From: Ceratotherium simum simum
Lineage: Eukaryota; Chordata; Mammalia; Perissodactyla; Rhinocerotidae
Assembly: GCF_000283155.1 (NCBI RefSeq)
Contig: NW_004454206.1
Location: forward strand, 16,347,012-16,411,011
Reading direction: 5' to 3'
Length of the DNA stretch: 64,000 bases
The position numbers were made by a program, and so were the translations under genes. The notes below the pieces were generated by a model that saw nothing but the letters and a program-made list of their open reading frames with translations, made no database searches and had not been told where the DNA came from. Of this stretch, positions 45,881 through 57,690 are shown one piece after another. Every line of letters starts with the position of its first letter. The stretch's first letter is position 1.

Positions 45881-47300
45881 ACAACTTCAGGTCAGTTTTT
45901 CTCGAGTTATTCTGTGTCGGTGGGAATCCTATCTCTGGGGGAGCAGCCCCACACCTTATCAGGTGCTGAGCCCTCACTCAGAAGCTTAATGAGAAAAGAA
46001 GGCCTCTTGCCTGACTGTCCTCCAGATGATACATGCTGTTATTAGTTTTGGCTCCTTAAGAAGATTTTTTTCTCAACCTGTCCTACCAACTTAAATGTGT
46101 TTTATCGATGTCAGAGGATTTTAATGGGAAAGTAAAATATTTAGGGGGAAAGGAATAGCATTCGTGGGAATTTTACCTAACTTACTTTTGTATCTTTAGC
46201 TCATTTGTAGTCATTTTACTCCTTATGTTGTCAGCTGAATTTTGTTTGCGTACAACGGCGCAAAATTTCTGCTTCAGACCTGTCGCTCCTATTTTTAGCG
46301 TGGTTAGACAAAAACTGAGATGCTTTAATTGTCTTCCTTATCTAGTTTAAGTGCTGTAAAATCTCCTGGGCAAGTAAAGTAAGTCATGGGCAACTAAAGG
46401 ATAAAATCTGAGATTTAAAGGTGCCGGGTTTCCCACTCTTCTAACAGTTGTCGCTTTGGGTGTATAAAATTCCTCAGCTTTCTTCTTTAGTTTATGGAGT
46501 CTCATGGTGGGAATAGCAGGTGTTTAGCTAAAATTATTATGCTGTCGAGTTGGGTCTCTAGTGCATCCTGAAGAGCTTGCGTTATTTACAGAGGCCGGGC
46601 TATCATTTTTAAATCCTGTTGCTTCAATGCCCGTTATCATTCTTGACAAACTCTTCTAGCCTGTGGTCTGTTTTCCTCTGTTTGCTTCCATTTATTTTCT
46701 CGAGCAACCAGCTGAGCAAAGATTTACATAGCTTTTGTTTAAACAAACCCTGTACAGTTCACTCTTCAGCCAATATCACAAACACTTTCAAGACACAGTT
46801 ACAGTTTTCTATTTTAGTCCCAGATTCTGTTTACTTGCTATGCCTTTTTTGTGCCCACATTCCCATCTTTGTTAAGTCTCTTACAGACTTGCATGAAAAA
46901 CCAGAAACCATGGCTACTCAAAAGTCATTAGTAATGAGACTTTTAGCTACTGTTTCTGCTTGTAAATTCTTCATTTCACATAATATAGTTTCAACAGACC
47001 ACAGAGAATTCAGCCTGGCTTATCTCTGTTGCAGACAACGGTTTCGAGTCTTACCCAATCCCAGTGCAGCTTGCCTGCCATCCAGGAGTTGATTTTGTTT
47101 CCATCTGACATTAGGGTATTAAAAAGATTGGAGATTGACAAGCAACAATGTTCTTATTACAAAAGTAATCAAGGTTTAGAGCCTGTCTGTTATGAAACTC
47201 CTAACATTTGTAGACGCCAAGGGGTTGGTACCAGTGACCCAAGCAGCTATTTAAGATTCTCTCCCATGATAAGGGAACTAAAGTGATTAACATACTGATA
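45881..47300. other. Repeat-free, CpG-retaining unique block (candidate conserved element)
   Basis: No repeat is recognised for about 1.4 kb, and isolated CpGs survive (GCGTACAACGGCGCAA near 46249, CCTGTCGCTCC and TTTTTAGCGTGG near 46280-46300, AGTTGTCGC near 46447). The 157-residue frame at 46619-47092 has no recognised domain and is unlikely to be coding. The features fit a conserved regulatory block, but conservation cannot be assessed here. Confidence 0.35.
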
Positions 47301-48241
47301 AGATTTTCTTAAAATAATCCATTTATTTCAGAATTATTCTTTCAACTCTTAATTACAATCTTTTACTTTTCCCAAGGTCTTCTTTCTACCTCTGCAACAC
47401 ATTTAATTACCTATATTCCCCAACCTGTACCATATTATATTTTTTATGGAACTTTTATAGGGTAAGTTATTGGAAGGATGGCCTTGAGTGTCATTATGTT
47501 CAATGAATGCCCTATTTTGACAAAGGGATTGCTAAATTATATTGAAATCTTTTTAATCCTCCGTGCTTCTGCTTAGATGTAAATGCAAATCTGTTCTTCA
47601 CATTTGTGATTGAATTGAACTTGAGATGTACTACCATATTGATTCCTTCTGCAAATAAAATATAATTAGATTTCGCCCAAACTTTCCACGTTCTCCCAAG
47701 AGACTGGCTGGTTTTGTATTGTAGACTTTTGGTGAACATGAAGGACAATGCCCTATCCTACAGACCAGTAAGATTTCTTTTTACATGGTGAAGAATTTTA
47801 ATTTGTTTCTAGTATCATTTCCATTCGTACCCATCTCCTCTCACCCTCTGCCTAACAGAAGTATAAGATCTAAGGAAAGGTGGGGAAAAAGCATAATGAT
47901 ATCCTATAATTGTTCTAATGATATATATTTTAATGTTATAAGTTTATTTTATAGCTATACGAAAAAGGCTAGGTACTTGAATGTGAATCTTTTTCCACCT
48001 CTCTTACTAGATTACTTTTGGCAGTCACCAATATCTGATTAAAAGCTATCAGAATCTTAAATATGAAAGGAATTGTAAAAAAAAAAAAAACCTATTATGC
48101 ATATAACAAGACAGTTTTCTAAAGGCAGGAATATATTCCTTGTGTTTATTTCCTAAAAATTGATCGCAAGTAGTATTTTAAAATTTAGATATCAAGAAGT
48201 CAATTTGTATTTTTTGTCTTCTATGAGAAAAGCTCTCTGCT
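47301..48241. other. Unique AT-rich sequence
   Basis: No gene or named repeat. An A run lies at 48078-48091. Confidence 0.5.
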
Positions 48242-48269
48242 AAGCCTGTATGAAGAAGCCTGTATGAAG
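48242..48269 (+). repeat. 14-bp tandem duplication
   Basis: AAGCCTGTATGAAG occurs twice head to tail at 48242-48255 and 48256-48269, without mismatch. Confidence 0.95.
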
Positions 48270-48529
48270 ATTAGACGTTTCCCGCTTTCAAGAAAATGCT
48301 ATGTAAAAAAGGGATATGGAATATTGGGTACAAAGAGTCATTATACAAAGTATGTTGGCAATTCTGAGGCTAGGAAGATTTTTTTTTTTATTAAACATAT
48401 TATGTGATATTTAAATAGGCCTTGGAGTTTAGGCGTAGGAAAAAAAGGGCTTTCATACAGGTTAAGGGTGAAAATCAAGCATAGAGATGGAAAACTACAG
48501 TGTATAATCTACTCCCTGTAACTTTACCT

Positions 48530-48960
48530 GTAAAATAAAAATACCAGTACATAAGGGATACATGTGCAAGGATATTTGTTGCAGCATTGTTCATAATGGA
48601 AAAAAAAGAAAGAAAAAAAAAGGAAACAAAGAATAACTTACAATAAGAAAATTGTTAAGTAAATTTTAGAACATCTAAGCATAGACTCTGATGCAGCTAT
48701 TAAAATGTATGAATTTGAGATACACCTGTTGGCTAAGAAGTATTAATAGAACATAACATTGGTCACAAAAATCACATGCATAAAGTATATACAATAAATT
48801 ATCAACTATATTTTAAAATACAATCCTATATAGATATGTGTCTTATTTATATGAGTATGCTTTATATGATTATATTAATTGGAGGAAAATATTGAGTGCA
48901 CAACCTGGAAATATATAATTAGGTTATTTGAATATCCTAATTTCCCTATTTGAATAGGGA
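48530..48960 (+). repeat. Old L1 (L1M) 3' region
   Basis: GGATATTTGTTGCAGCATTG, TTCATAATGGAAAAAAAAG, AATTGTTAAGTAAATTTTAG, GATGCAGCTATTAAAATGTA and ATTGGAGGAAAATATTG follow the forward L1M order. It is the only forward L1 recognised in the window. Confidence 0.75.
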
Positions 48961-49399
48961 AAGTTTGTAGATGGAATAAGACAAGGGTGAGTTAAGTAAA
49001 AGATAAAAGAGAGAATGTATATGATCATATTTTTGCAGCTATTTTAAATTATATGTATTTAAAAATCTTGTAAAATAAAATGCATATTTAGAGGCAATGA
49101 TGGAGGATAAATTCAGAAAGGTAGCACTATCGTCTAAGAATTTTCATAGTCGTTTTGACATTTACAGATGGTTTTAATGACCTGACCATGGAGGAGATAC
49201 CCTAATTTTAGCATGTTTCTCCACAACTTTAATTTTTTGGTTCCTATTAAATGTCTTCAAAACTTCTTTCACCACTGGCTCCTTATCAAGAGGATTTACC
49301 AGTTTATTCTTTAAAAAACTAGATACACAAAACCTTAATTTATTCCAACATAAATTCTTCATCTTCTGTCTGTGAATTTGGTTTTGATTCCTCCTATTG
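48961..49399. other. AT-rich unique sequence
   Basis: No gene or named repeat. Confidence 0.45.
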
Positions 49400-49705
49400 A
49401 AATTCAACCTTCTTCCTTCAGATATCCACAGATCTCACTCCCTCATTTCCTTTCGGAGTGCCTATTAGCTCCCGTTACCATGACTACCATCACACCCTCC
49501 AATTCTCACTCTCCATCCCCTTATGATGTTCTTTAGGTTTCTTCACATTCTTTATCACCTTAGGATATTATACATCTATTTTCTTACTTGTTTATTGTCT
49601 ATTTCCTTTGTTTAATGTAATCCCCTTGAGAGCTCCCTGCTATATCCTCAGCACCTAGAATAGGACCTGGTATATAGTGGGCACTCCTTAAATAGTTGTC
49701 GAAGA
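49400..49705 (+). repeat. L2 LINE tail
   Basis: TATTTTCTTACTTGTTTATT, GTCTATTTCCTTTGTTTAAT, TATATCCTCAGCACCTAGAA and TATATAGTGGGCACTCCTTA are the L2 tail in order. Confidence 0.85.
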
Positions 49706-49724
49706 AACTCTCAAAATTAATGCT

Positions 49725-50935
49725 AATGTAATTGCCAAATCTGTTGGCTCCTCTGCCATTTGATCCTGTCAGTAACACCCCTACTTTCCCCCCCCCCTTT
49801 TTTTTTTAACTTAATAGCCCTTTAGCTGCTATCATGTTATTAGTTTTTATTCCTAACATATCCCTAAAGCCTTTCCTAGCAACTCTCTTCCCCCTCATCT
49901 TGAGTATGTGCCCCCACCAGGTTCAAGCTTGGTGTTTCCTTTTTCCCTCACTAATGTCAACTTTGGTTTTATTCCAATTTCTTGGCTTTAGCTATACCAT
50001 TTGTTCGTCTCTGTTCCAACCCTTATCTCCAGTCCTACTATCATTCCTGCATTGGTCAACTCCTATGGGGCATCACACTTGGATCATCCCTATGTTACTG
50101 CAATTTCCATATGCCTTCAGCAAAATTACCCCTACTCTTCCCTTCAAAGTCACCCCTCAATTGACTTTCCTGTTTTTTCCAACCTCTCTAGGTTCAAACC
50201 CCCCTCCCTTTCTCCCTTCTCTGCAGGCCATGCTTTCACTTTTCAATACCTTTTTTTTTTGTTTTTCTTCAAGTTATTTCTTAGATAAAAGTCATACTAC
50301 CTTACATTGTGACTGCCTCTAATCTACTCTCTCTGCCTTCACATTCTCCTTTCCAATCTACTCATAATAGTATCAGCCATAAAAATCACTTTTATCATGT
50401 CATTTTTCTGCTCAAACCCTCAGTAGGTCCACTATGTTTACAGGATCTGGGTATAAAATCCCTGTTTCTGGTATTCAAGGCCCATTCTAATGTGATCTCA
50501 AAATTATGTTCTCATAAATCTACCTGTGTTTTTCTACTTCCTAATTTTTGTATATGCCATCAAGCATGTCTCAGCAACTCTCAAAATATATTTAGTTATC
50601 AGAAAAACTCACAAATTACTCCTCTGTAGGCCTTTTATTTGCCGTCCATCCTTGAAAAGATCTCCCTCTCTCTCCTCTGAGCTGCAATCACTTTTGCCTG
50701 TACAATCCATTTAGAAATTAATCAGGTACAGCCAAATGACATGTCTTCTATTGCCTTGAACCTTTATTTAAAACTTTAATTTTTTATATGATTACATCTT
50801 GTTTCCTACCATAGTGGTAAGCTTCTAGAGAGTAATAAACTAGTCTCATATTTACTTTACTTCAGATTTAGTGGATTGCCTTGTACATGGTAGGAATTCA
50901 GTAAACACTTGGTGACCTGAGTTATTAATGCCTTT
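49725..50935 (+). repeat. L2 LINE, 3' coding region and tail
   Basis: The clear part is 50335-50935: TATCATGTCATTTTTCTGCT, CAAACCCTCAGTAGGTCCAC, TTCAAGGCCCATTCTAATGT, then a tail with TGTACATGGTAGGAATTCAG. The left part (from 49725) is pyrimidine-rich and diverged, with C and T runs at 49788-49808. Open frames here, including 162 residues at 49834-50322, are not recognised as cellular proteins. Confidence 0.65.
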
Positions 50936-52049
50936 GTCTATTTAATCTGAGGAAATATTGGTACTATTAAAACTGCACCACAAGGATTTGAGTAATTGAG
51001 CCATTCGTTTTTTAAATATACTGCTTAACTCACTATACTGTTTTCTCATAATCACAACTTAATTTTGTGTTTGTAGTGCGTTATTTCTTGTGAAGCACCA
51101 AAAAGCTTAAAGAAAGGAAAATAACAGGTGTCATCATATTTAAAAGAGAAACCTTAACACTAGTGAGTCCCTCAGCAAGTATGGTGACTATGATAATGTG
51201 CAATGACAAGCAGAAAAATGTACTTTCTTTGTAACACTTACCTACTGCTCTAGGATAATAGTGTGTGGTTAATAACAGGCACACTTCCAGGGAAAAATAT
51301 GTTATTTCAAAATGATGCCTTAAAGTTGACTACAGGAGAAACTATTTGACTGAACTGCCTAGTAAAAGAACATTTTAAATAATGTAAAATTCTCACCGCA
51401 AAGGACTGTGAAGTGTTGAGCTGAAAAAAGTAAAAATGGCAAAGATTTTTTTGTACAAGTGGATTCTTGCAGTGTATTTTCATATCTTTCACTTATAAGA
51501 CATTCAGCATGAAAATGTTTATTCAAAAACCATTTTTGTATATGTCTTCTAATGAAAGCATGATGTCAAAATGATTTTCATCATTGAGAACTTGTAGAGA
51601 ACTTCTTTGTACAGTTTTTCCTATGAATATGTCCCTAAGATTAAAGCAAGTTTCCAACAAGAAATGAATATGCAATCTACCAAATCCTTCTCAAGCTTTC
51701 TTTTTTTTTTAACTCAAATTTTCGATTCTTTTTTTGGAGTAAATTATCTTGTTCACTCTTTTCAAGATTATTTCTGAGTTGCAAATATTTTCTCTCTGTT
51801 TTCCCCTGTATTACCATGTTTTTCTCCTGTATTCCTCCATTCAGTCTTGGCTGCCACAATCAGTTAGAAATTGTGAGGACACTTTTTTCTTGTATCTGTA
51901 GTGGAAACCTTAGTAGCAGATAGTAACTGCTCCAGGTCTGTCAAATAGATGCATTCAAGCTTTCTTCATATATTGAAGGATCTATGACCTAAAGAAATTT
52001 ACAATCTTCCCAATTTGCTTTAAGAACATTTGTGTAAGAAATATAATAT
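50936..52049. other. Unique AT-rich sequence
   Basis: No gene or named repeat. Confidence 0.5.
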
Positions 52050-52430
52050 AGTATAAAGAAAAACTACATTGGGCTAGAAGTCGAAATGCCTGGGTAATAA
52101 CAATCTCAACAACTTCATCAATTTAACTTCAACAAATTACTTAATTTCTGTGATGGATGATTTTATGTGTCAATTTGACTGGGCCAGGAGGCGCCCAGAC
52201 ATTTGGTCCAGTGTTATTCTGGATGTGTCAGTGAGGGTGTTAATGGACATGTATACACCTTTGTTAGTTCTGTGTCTCCGGGGAACCCTGACTAATACAA
52301 TTTCTCTGAATATCACTGGTCACTCTTCAGAGTCTCAAAATAGATATAAAAGGTGGCTCCCATCTTTCATAGGGTTAATGTGGGGAAGTTTTTCAAATTA
52401 ATTAATATGCTTTGTAAGCTATGAAATGCC
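52050..52430 (+). repeat. MIR SINE split by an LTR
   Basis: The left part (ACATTGGGCTAGAAGTCGAA, TGCCTGGGTAATAAC, AACAAATTACTTAATTTC) and the right part (ACTCTTCAGAGTCTCAAAAT, ATAGGGTTAATGTGGGG) join into one MIR-like order once 52149-52304 is removed. Confidence 0.55.
52149..52299 (+). mobile_element. Internally deleted MLT2-like LTR (ERVL) with 5-bp duplication
   Basis: Starts TGTGATGGATGATTTTATGT and continues GTCAATTTGACTGGGCCAGG and CAGACATTTGGTCCAGTGTT, the first 100 or so bases of an MLT2-type LTR. It then jumps to the LTR end, AGTTCTGTGTCTCCGGGGAA and CCCTGACTAATACA. Only 151 bases remain where about 400-500 are usual. A perfect 5-bp duplication, ATTTC, lies at 52144-52148 and 52300-52304, so both true ends are kept and the loss is internal. 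Confidence 0.85.
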
Positions 52431-53814
52431 ATAGGAATTTGATAGTTTTGCTCTTAATGTTATTATTTTTAAATCAATTTTTTTCTGGTGAGTCATTTTT
52501 TTGATACTAGTGCAGACCTTCTTGCCATTTTACTCTAGCTAATGGCCTGAGCCAAAAATGATATAACACTGTGTGAGCCAAAACTTCAGGCATACCTGGG
52601 GTGCCTTGAAATTAACTACCAAAAAAGTTACATTAAGCACTGCTTTCTCTGCCCACTAGATACCTGAACAAATAATACCCGCTTTTTTCTTCCACCTCAA
52701 ATATGTGGATCCTTTTCAAATCTTATGTTTTAAACTAAAGTTAATGATGGGCTGAAATGCATATATAGAACTCTTCATAGTTATTATCCGTTCCTAGTAC
52801 TGGAAAAATACCTCAGAGCACCTGGTCATACTGCATATGGAAATGTTGTTATGTGAATACAGAAGGGTAGAAAAATATGAGCAGGACACTAGAGCCCTTT
52901 ATACATGAAAGTCACTAAGATGCCCTCAAATTAAATGCGTTTGCTTAGTGCATTAAAGATCAATTGAGTGGTCCAACACTGTTCAGTCACAATAGAGTTC
53001 TTTCAAAGCTAGACGTAATTAAATAAGCTCCAAATATTCCATTGGCAGCTGTTGTTTGTTGGGTTGATTGATTCTCCATAGTCAAAAGCATATGATTAGA
53101 AACTTACCCTGATGATAACAGTAATTCACCGTGACAAGGAAGCCACTTTCAATAGGTTGAACGTTACCCAGAATAGATGTATATAACCTGCTACAGTAGA
53201 AGCTGGGTCAATACAAGCAGACTGACATTTGGCCTAGTTCTTGTTACCATTACTTTTCTTTATTAAGGACACAAAATGATCGCCTTGGTGCGGGGCTGAG
53301 TTTCCCTCTTATAAATAGAGTAAATATTTTGCCATTTCACAGGAGGAGGAAACAGATCCAGAAACATCCCTTATGCTTGTCAAAAACCCATTCACTTAGA
53401 CTAGGGGCATGGACAAACATTTCTGATTCCAGTGCAAACACATAGGAGGGGAGAAAATGCAGTCTGAAGTGTTACTTGGAAAAATCAAAACCAAGCATTA
53501 TTTATTTGCAAAGGGAGCTCTGCAAGTCTGGTTGCATCAACATTTGCCATTCTCCTTGTTGGAACCAAAATCTTTAAACGTTGATTGAAAAGCAATGAGT
53601 AACTTGCAATACTGCGGTGCTTTTGGATCAAACCAGTAGCTAATAAGGACAAGTAATCATCCCTTGTAATTTCAGGCCAATTTACTACTCCTAGCAAATT
53701 CTACCAGTATCTCACATTACAAAATAAAAACTGCTCTTGAAAACATATGTATAAGTCAATTTTTAGAAATAATTTTCATCAGCAATACATAACAGCTGGA
53801 AAAAAAGAAAATGT
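52431..53814. other. Unique sequence
   Basis: No named repeat or gene. The minus-strand frame at 53485-53697 has no recognised domain. Confidence 0.5.
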
Positions 53815-53970
53815 AAGAACCAGGTGCTCACTCATAAGATCGCATTTTATCCTCACAACAATACTAAGTGGTAGGTGCTAGTATTATTACTTATTAAATT
53901 TTACAAATAAACTGAAGATCAAGTGACTTGCTCCAAGTCACATAACTGATAAATGGACAAATCGTTTTCT
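53815..53970 (-). repeat. MIR SINE
   Basis: ATTTTATCCTCACAACAATA, CTAAGTGGTAGGTGCTAGTA, AAGTGACTTGCTCCAAGTCA and CATAACTGATAAATGGACAA follow the reverse MIR order. Confidence 0.85.
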
Positions 53971-54528
53971 TAAAATCTTACTCGTCTGAACTTTGTATCA
54001 GATCAATTACCTGCCATTCTGTGATAAAGCACAAATTTCTCTTCAATTTAGATAGCTATGTAATAAGCTCTTTAGCCTGATCTTCTGTATAGTGTACTGT
54101 TTTCTCAAACAAGGCAGGATATATCCAATTTTTAGAAATTAGATATTTAAATGCGTGCTAGAAAATAAGCAGGAGATGAGAAAATATATTTTTTCAAATA
54201 CGAGTTGTTTGATTAGTACTATTGCTACCTCTATTAAGAAGAATTGTGTATTTACATAAGGCACAATAAACATAATAGAGATTTTTGATCTTGTCATTCT
54301 TTCCCTATGCCAAGAGAAGATGATAAGCAAATGGATTTCAGAGCAGAAGTCATCTAAATCTTTTCACCAAATGGGTATTTAAGCATTTTTTCCTCCAACA
54401 GTCATGAATACAAATAAAAATCTTAATTGTTTGGCAAATCATGCTGAACTTCATAAATAATTAAATGGTGATTTTTTTTTATCATAGCTCAATAACAAAT
54501 ATTATTTTAAATGTCTTCTACTCATGAT

Positions 54529-54568
54529 AGATACACACACAGACACACAGACACACACACATACACCT
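54529..54568 (+). repeat. (CA)n microsatellite, interrupted
   Basis: ACACAC runs interrupted by AGACAC units. Confidence 0.9.
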
Positions 54569-54789
54569 TCTGCTTCACACACCTATAGACATTTTACTTC
54601 TATCATAGTTAACAAGATTCAAACATTTTGTCTCACTGAGTATTTCTCCATGTGACATACACACAAGAATACTACAGTTTTAGTTCCATCTCCGTCTAAG
54701 CTTATTTTTAATATTTAGAGCAAGGCCATATATTGGTTGCTTTTTCTTTTTTCTTTTTGCCTATAATTTCTAAAGTTCAGTGTCAAAAT

Positions 54790-55145
54790 TTTTGAAAATG
54801 TATAAAAGTATTTAAAAAATTAAAACACTCATAGCCTTTCTCCTCATGTATTGCTGTTAATAGTGTTTAACTTTTCTTTCAACCTTTTGGTGATTTTTCA
54901 GATTTTGTTTCTATTAAAAAAGTAGAAGAGTATTGCATATTCTATTTTATCCTCTATTATTTACTATTTCCCTTATATTTTATTTAATACATTCATTAGA
55001 CATTTTTTATTTTAAAAGTCAATATTTATATAAAAGGCAAGATACCAAATATGACTGTAAATAATTAACTTAATTATTGGGCATTTTAATTATTTCCAAA
55101 TTTTGTTCATTGCAATGACCATCCTTATTCATGAATCTATGTATT
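54790..55145 (-). repeat. Old L1 (L1M) 3' UTR
   Basis: Ends with AATTATTGGGCATTTTAATT, ATTTCCAAATTTTGTTCATT and GCAATGACCATCCTTATTC, the reverse L1M 3' UTR pattern. The left half is more diverged. Confidence 0.65.
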
Positions 55146-55184
55146 TAAATTCATTTCATGTCACCTTCTCTTGCAACCAATGGT

Positions 55185-55465
55185 CTGCAGCCATTCTTGT
55201 CTTCTTTCAGCTTCTTTCTACGTACACATATCAACCCCTTTCTTGACTAGGGGACTTCACACATCCTATTTCCTCCATCTGGATAGATAGTTAACTTTAC
55301 CATTCTTGGGACAGCTATTTCAGTAACCTCATCCCAAAAGCCTTTCCAGGCCACCTAATAAAAAGTTATAATATTATCTAACAATTCCACAATTATTGGG
55401 CATTTTCTCCACTCTCTAACAGCATTCTGTGTTTTTCTTTCATAGCACTTATTACAATTTGTGTG

Positions 55466-55496
<31 letters not shown>

Positions 55497-55605
55497 ATGT
55501 ATATGTTTGTTTTTTTGTTGTTTGTCTATGCCCAAATTCAAATGCTATGAGGTCAGAAACTGATGTAAGATGCAGTACACACAAGGAATACTTATTGAAC
55601 AAATT
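55185..55605 (+). repeat. L2 LINE 3' region and tail
   Basis: AAAAGCCTTTCCAGGCCACC, TTTTCTTTCATAGCACTTAT, TACAATTTGTG, AATGCTATGAGGTCAGAAAC and AAGGAATACTTATTGAAC follow the L2 order around an internal TG repeat. Confidence 0.75.
55460..55508 (+). repeat. (TG)n microsatellite inside the L2 copy
   Basis: A TATATATA run passes into about 14 TG units. Likely length-variable. Confidence 0.92.
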
Positions 55606-56510
55606 AATTATCTTCTTAGTCTTGTAGGTGGATGATTACCTTATTGTTTATTTCTGTGCATTTAAATAGCTAGAACTAAAGAGATAATGTTGGTTGTCAA
55701 TTAAAATCTAAATGTCAGTGTTTAAGCATGTAAGAGCTCTGTCAACTTAATCCACACTTACCCAAAAGGCTATTACATAGGGGCAACATAAATATTTTCC
55801 TAAATGTTGATATTGATATTTAAAAAAATACAATGGACTTTTCAAAGCAATTTCTTTTACATAACCATCCCTGCTGGGGAGTGAGGTATTTATTTTTTAA
55901 TATTGCTAAAATTGACAAGTAGAGAATGTATCGCTATGTGAAAGATTTTTAAACCATCATGCAGAAGTTTTGTTTTTGGCTCAGTTATGAATAGCAGAGC
56001 TTCAGCCAAATTACCTTCATATGCTGAATTAATAATAGTAGAAGATAAATTTGTTAATGTTTCTGGTCTCTTCTGGGTTTCTTTACTTCTATTTTTGTGA
56101 ATTCTTCTCTTTTTAGAAGAAATAATAGTAAAATATTACCACATCTATTCTTTCCCATTGTTCCTAACTCTTATGGTGATCTTCAAAATAAAATATGATC
56201 TTTAAATACTTGGAAAATGAAAAACATCATTGGTTTTTATGGCATGCCGTTTGGTTTGTTGACCTCTCGGTCTCACATTATGACATTACAACGAGAACAC
56301 ATTGAAACAAATCATTCCACATTACCGTTGGCCTGGGTAAAGACCGCACTGTTGCAGCAACATGTCAGATGAGCCTCATTCAACCTTGTATTTTTATAGA
56401 GAAAAAGATAATGTGCTTATTTTCATTTCTGAAGATTGGCCAATATTCTTTACTGAAAGATGCTAGTTTAAAAACTTATCCATGTGTACAACACCTGGTC
56501 TGTCCACATA
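55606..56510. other. Unique sequence, CpG-bearing part at about 56225-56400
   Basis: No gene or named repeat. Around 56225-56400 several CpGs survive (ATGCCGTTTGG, CTCTCGGTC, TTACAACGAGAAC, TTACCGTTGGCC, AGACCGCACTG) in an otherwise CpG-poor region. Confidence 0.4.
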
Positions 56511-56579
56511 ACCTCAATAAGAAAATTTAAGAATAAAGCTTCCCAACCTCAATAAGAAAATTTAAGAATAAAGCTTCCC
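56511..56579 (+). repeat. 35-bp tandem duplication
   Basis: The unit starting ACCTCAATAAGAAAATTTAA begins at 56511 and again at 56546. The 34 bases through 56579 match the first copy without mismatch, so the duplication is recent or polymorphic. Confidence 0.95.
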
Positions 56580-57269
56580 CTACCCTCCAGTGTATATCCT
56601 GCCAGCAAGTGCATCTGAAAGAAATTAGAACCTTGTTTGTGTTTTTTCATCATGTTAGTACAGCATTTTTCAATAAAAATAAATTACTTTTGAGCATATT
56701 TTTTTGGACAACAAAAAAGAAAAGATCCATTTGATTGATAGTGGACAGAATTTTCATTAAGTGTAACAGCAAAAAAATACCCCAGTTGCATCATTCACCT
56801 TCTTGTTTGAAAGGAAAATAGAAAATTAGATGCAACGAACTCTACACAAATGTTCACTATGCGTATTTTAACCATTAAATACATTATCAAGAATCATGTC
56901 AGCATGACTTTCTAATATAGTGGCTTTACAAAAACATGTAATCTAATCTAGGAAAGCTGTGGTCCTCTCTAAATCAACTTCAAACATATTCTGGGTTGAT
57001 ATTTCTCATTATTTTGGTCCACTTTTTTTTACATAATGATTACATTTAATTGAATATACAAACACTATCAAAGTAGAAAGACAAAATAGTTGTTTAATAG
57101 GAAAACCTGTATCAAATAAGCTTTTTCTTCCATGGAAAAGAGCTATAATAATGAAACACTTGGTTTAGTATTTTCACAATAATTTAAATGTGTATGCAAT
57201 TTGCCCAATTTTGTATATTCTACTTTACATGTGTCTGCATATCTCTGTAATATCTAAGTACTTGAGTCG
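56580..57269. other. Unique AT-rich sequence
   Basis: No gene or named repeat. Confidence 0.5.
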
Positions 57270-57690
57270 CAAAAGAGGCAGTACTGAGTAGTGGGACTCT
57301 CACGGAAATGTAGTGATAATCTGGAGCCTGGTCCTGGGTCTGATACCTGCAGGTCGACTTACACAAGTCATTTAGGCTCCCAATTCCTCATCCTTTTTTT
57401 TTAACCACTTGATTGAGGTATGATTGACATATATAAAGCTATACATATTTAATATATACACTTGATGATATTGGAGAGGAGTATGCATCCATGAAACCAT
57501 CACCACAACCTATGTCATAAACATATCCATCACCTCCAATTCCTCATCTTTAACATGGGGATAGTAACACATTTTTTTGCTTACCTCGAACTTTTGTGTG
57601 GGTCTCAAATAATCTGACAGCACTTTATAAAGTATGTAAGAGTAAGATATTATCTCAATAAGATAATTGTAATAATTCTCTTAGCATAGT
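57270..57690 (+). repeat. MIR SINE split by an L1 fragment
   Basis: The left part has GGTCCTGGGTCTGATACC, CACAAGTCATTTAGGCTCC and AATTCCTCATC. The right part resumes with AATTCCTCATCTTTAACATG and GGGGATAGTAACAC. Removing the insert restores the MIR order. Confidence 0.7.
57393..57535 (-). mobile_element. Short L1M 3' fragment inserted in a MIR, with target-site duplication
   Basis: A T run, then AACCACTTGATTGAGGTATG, ATTGACATATATAAAGC and AAACCATCACCACAACCTAT give a reverse L1M 3' end of only about 143 bases. The exact repeat CCAATTCCTCATC lies at 57380-57392 and 57536-57548. Allowing one mismatch, it extends to 16 bases ending TTT, so the original site reads TTT/AA, fitting L1 endonuclease. 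Confidence 0.85.

Noticed and set aside
46619..47092. 157-residue plus-strand open frame
   Set aside because: No domain and low-complexity residue mix. The block itself is kept as a possible conserved non-coding element.
49834..50322. 162-residue plus-strand open frame
   Set aside because: Lies in pyrimidine-rich, L2-like sequence. The composition (many F, L, P, S) is what C/T-rich DNA yields in any frame.
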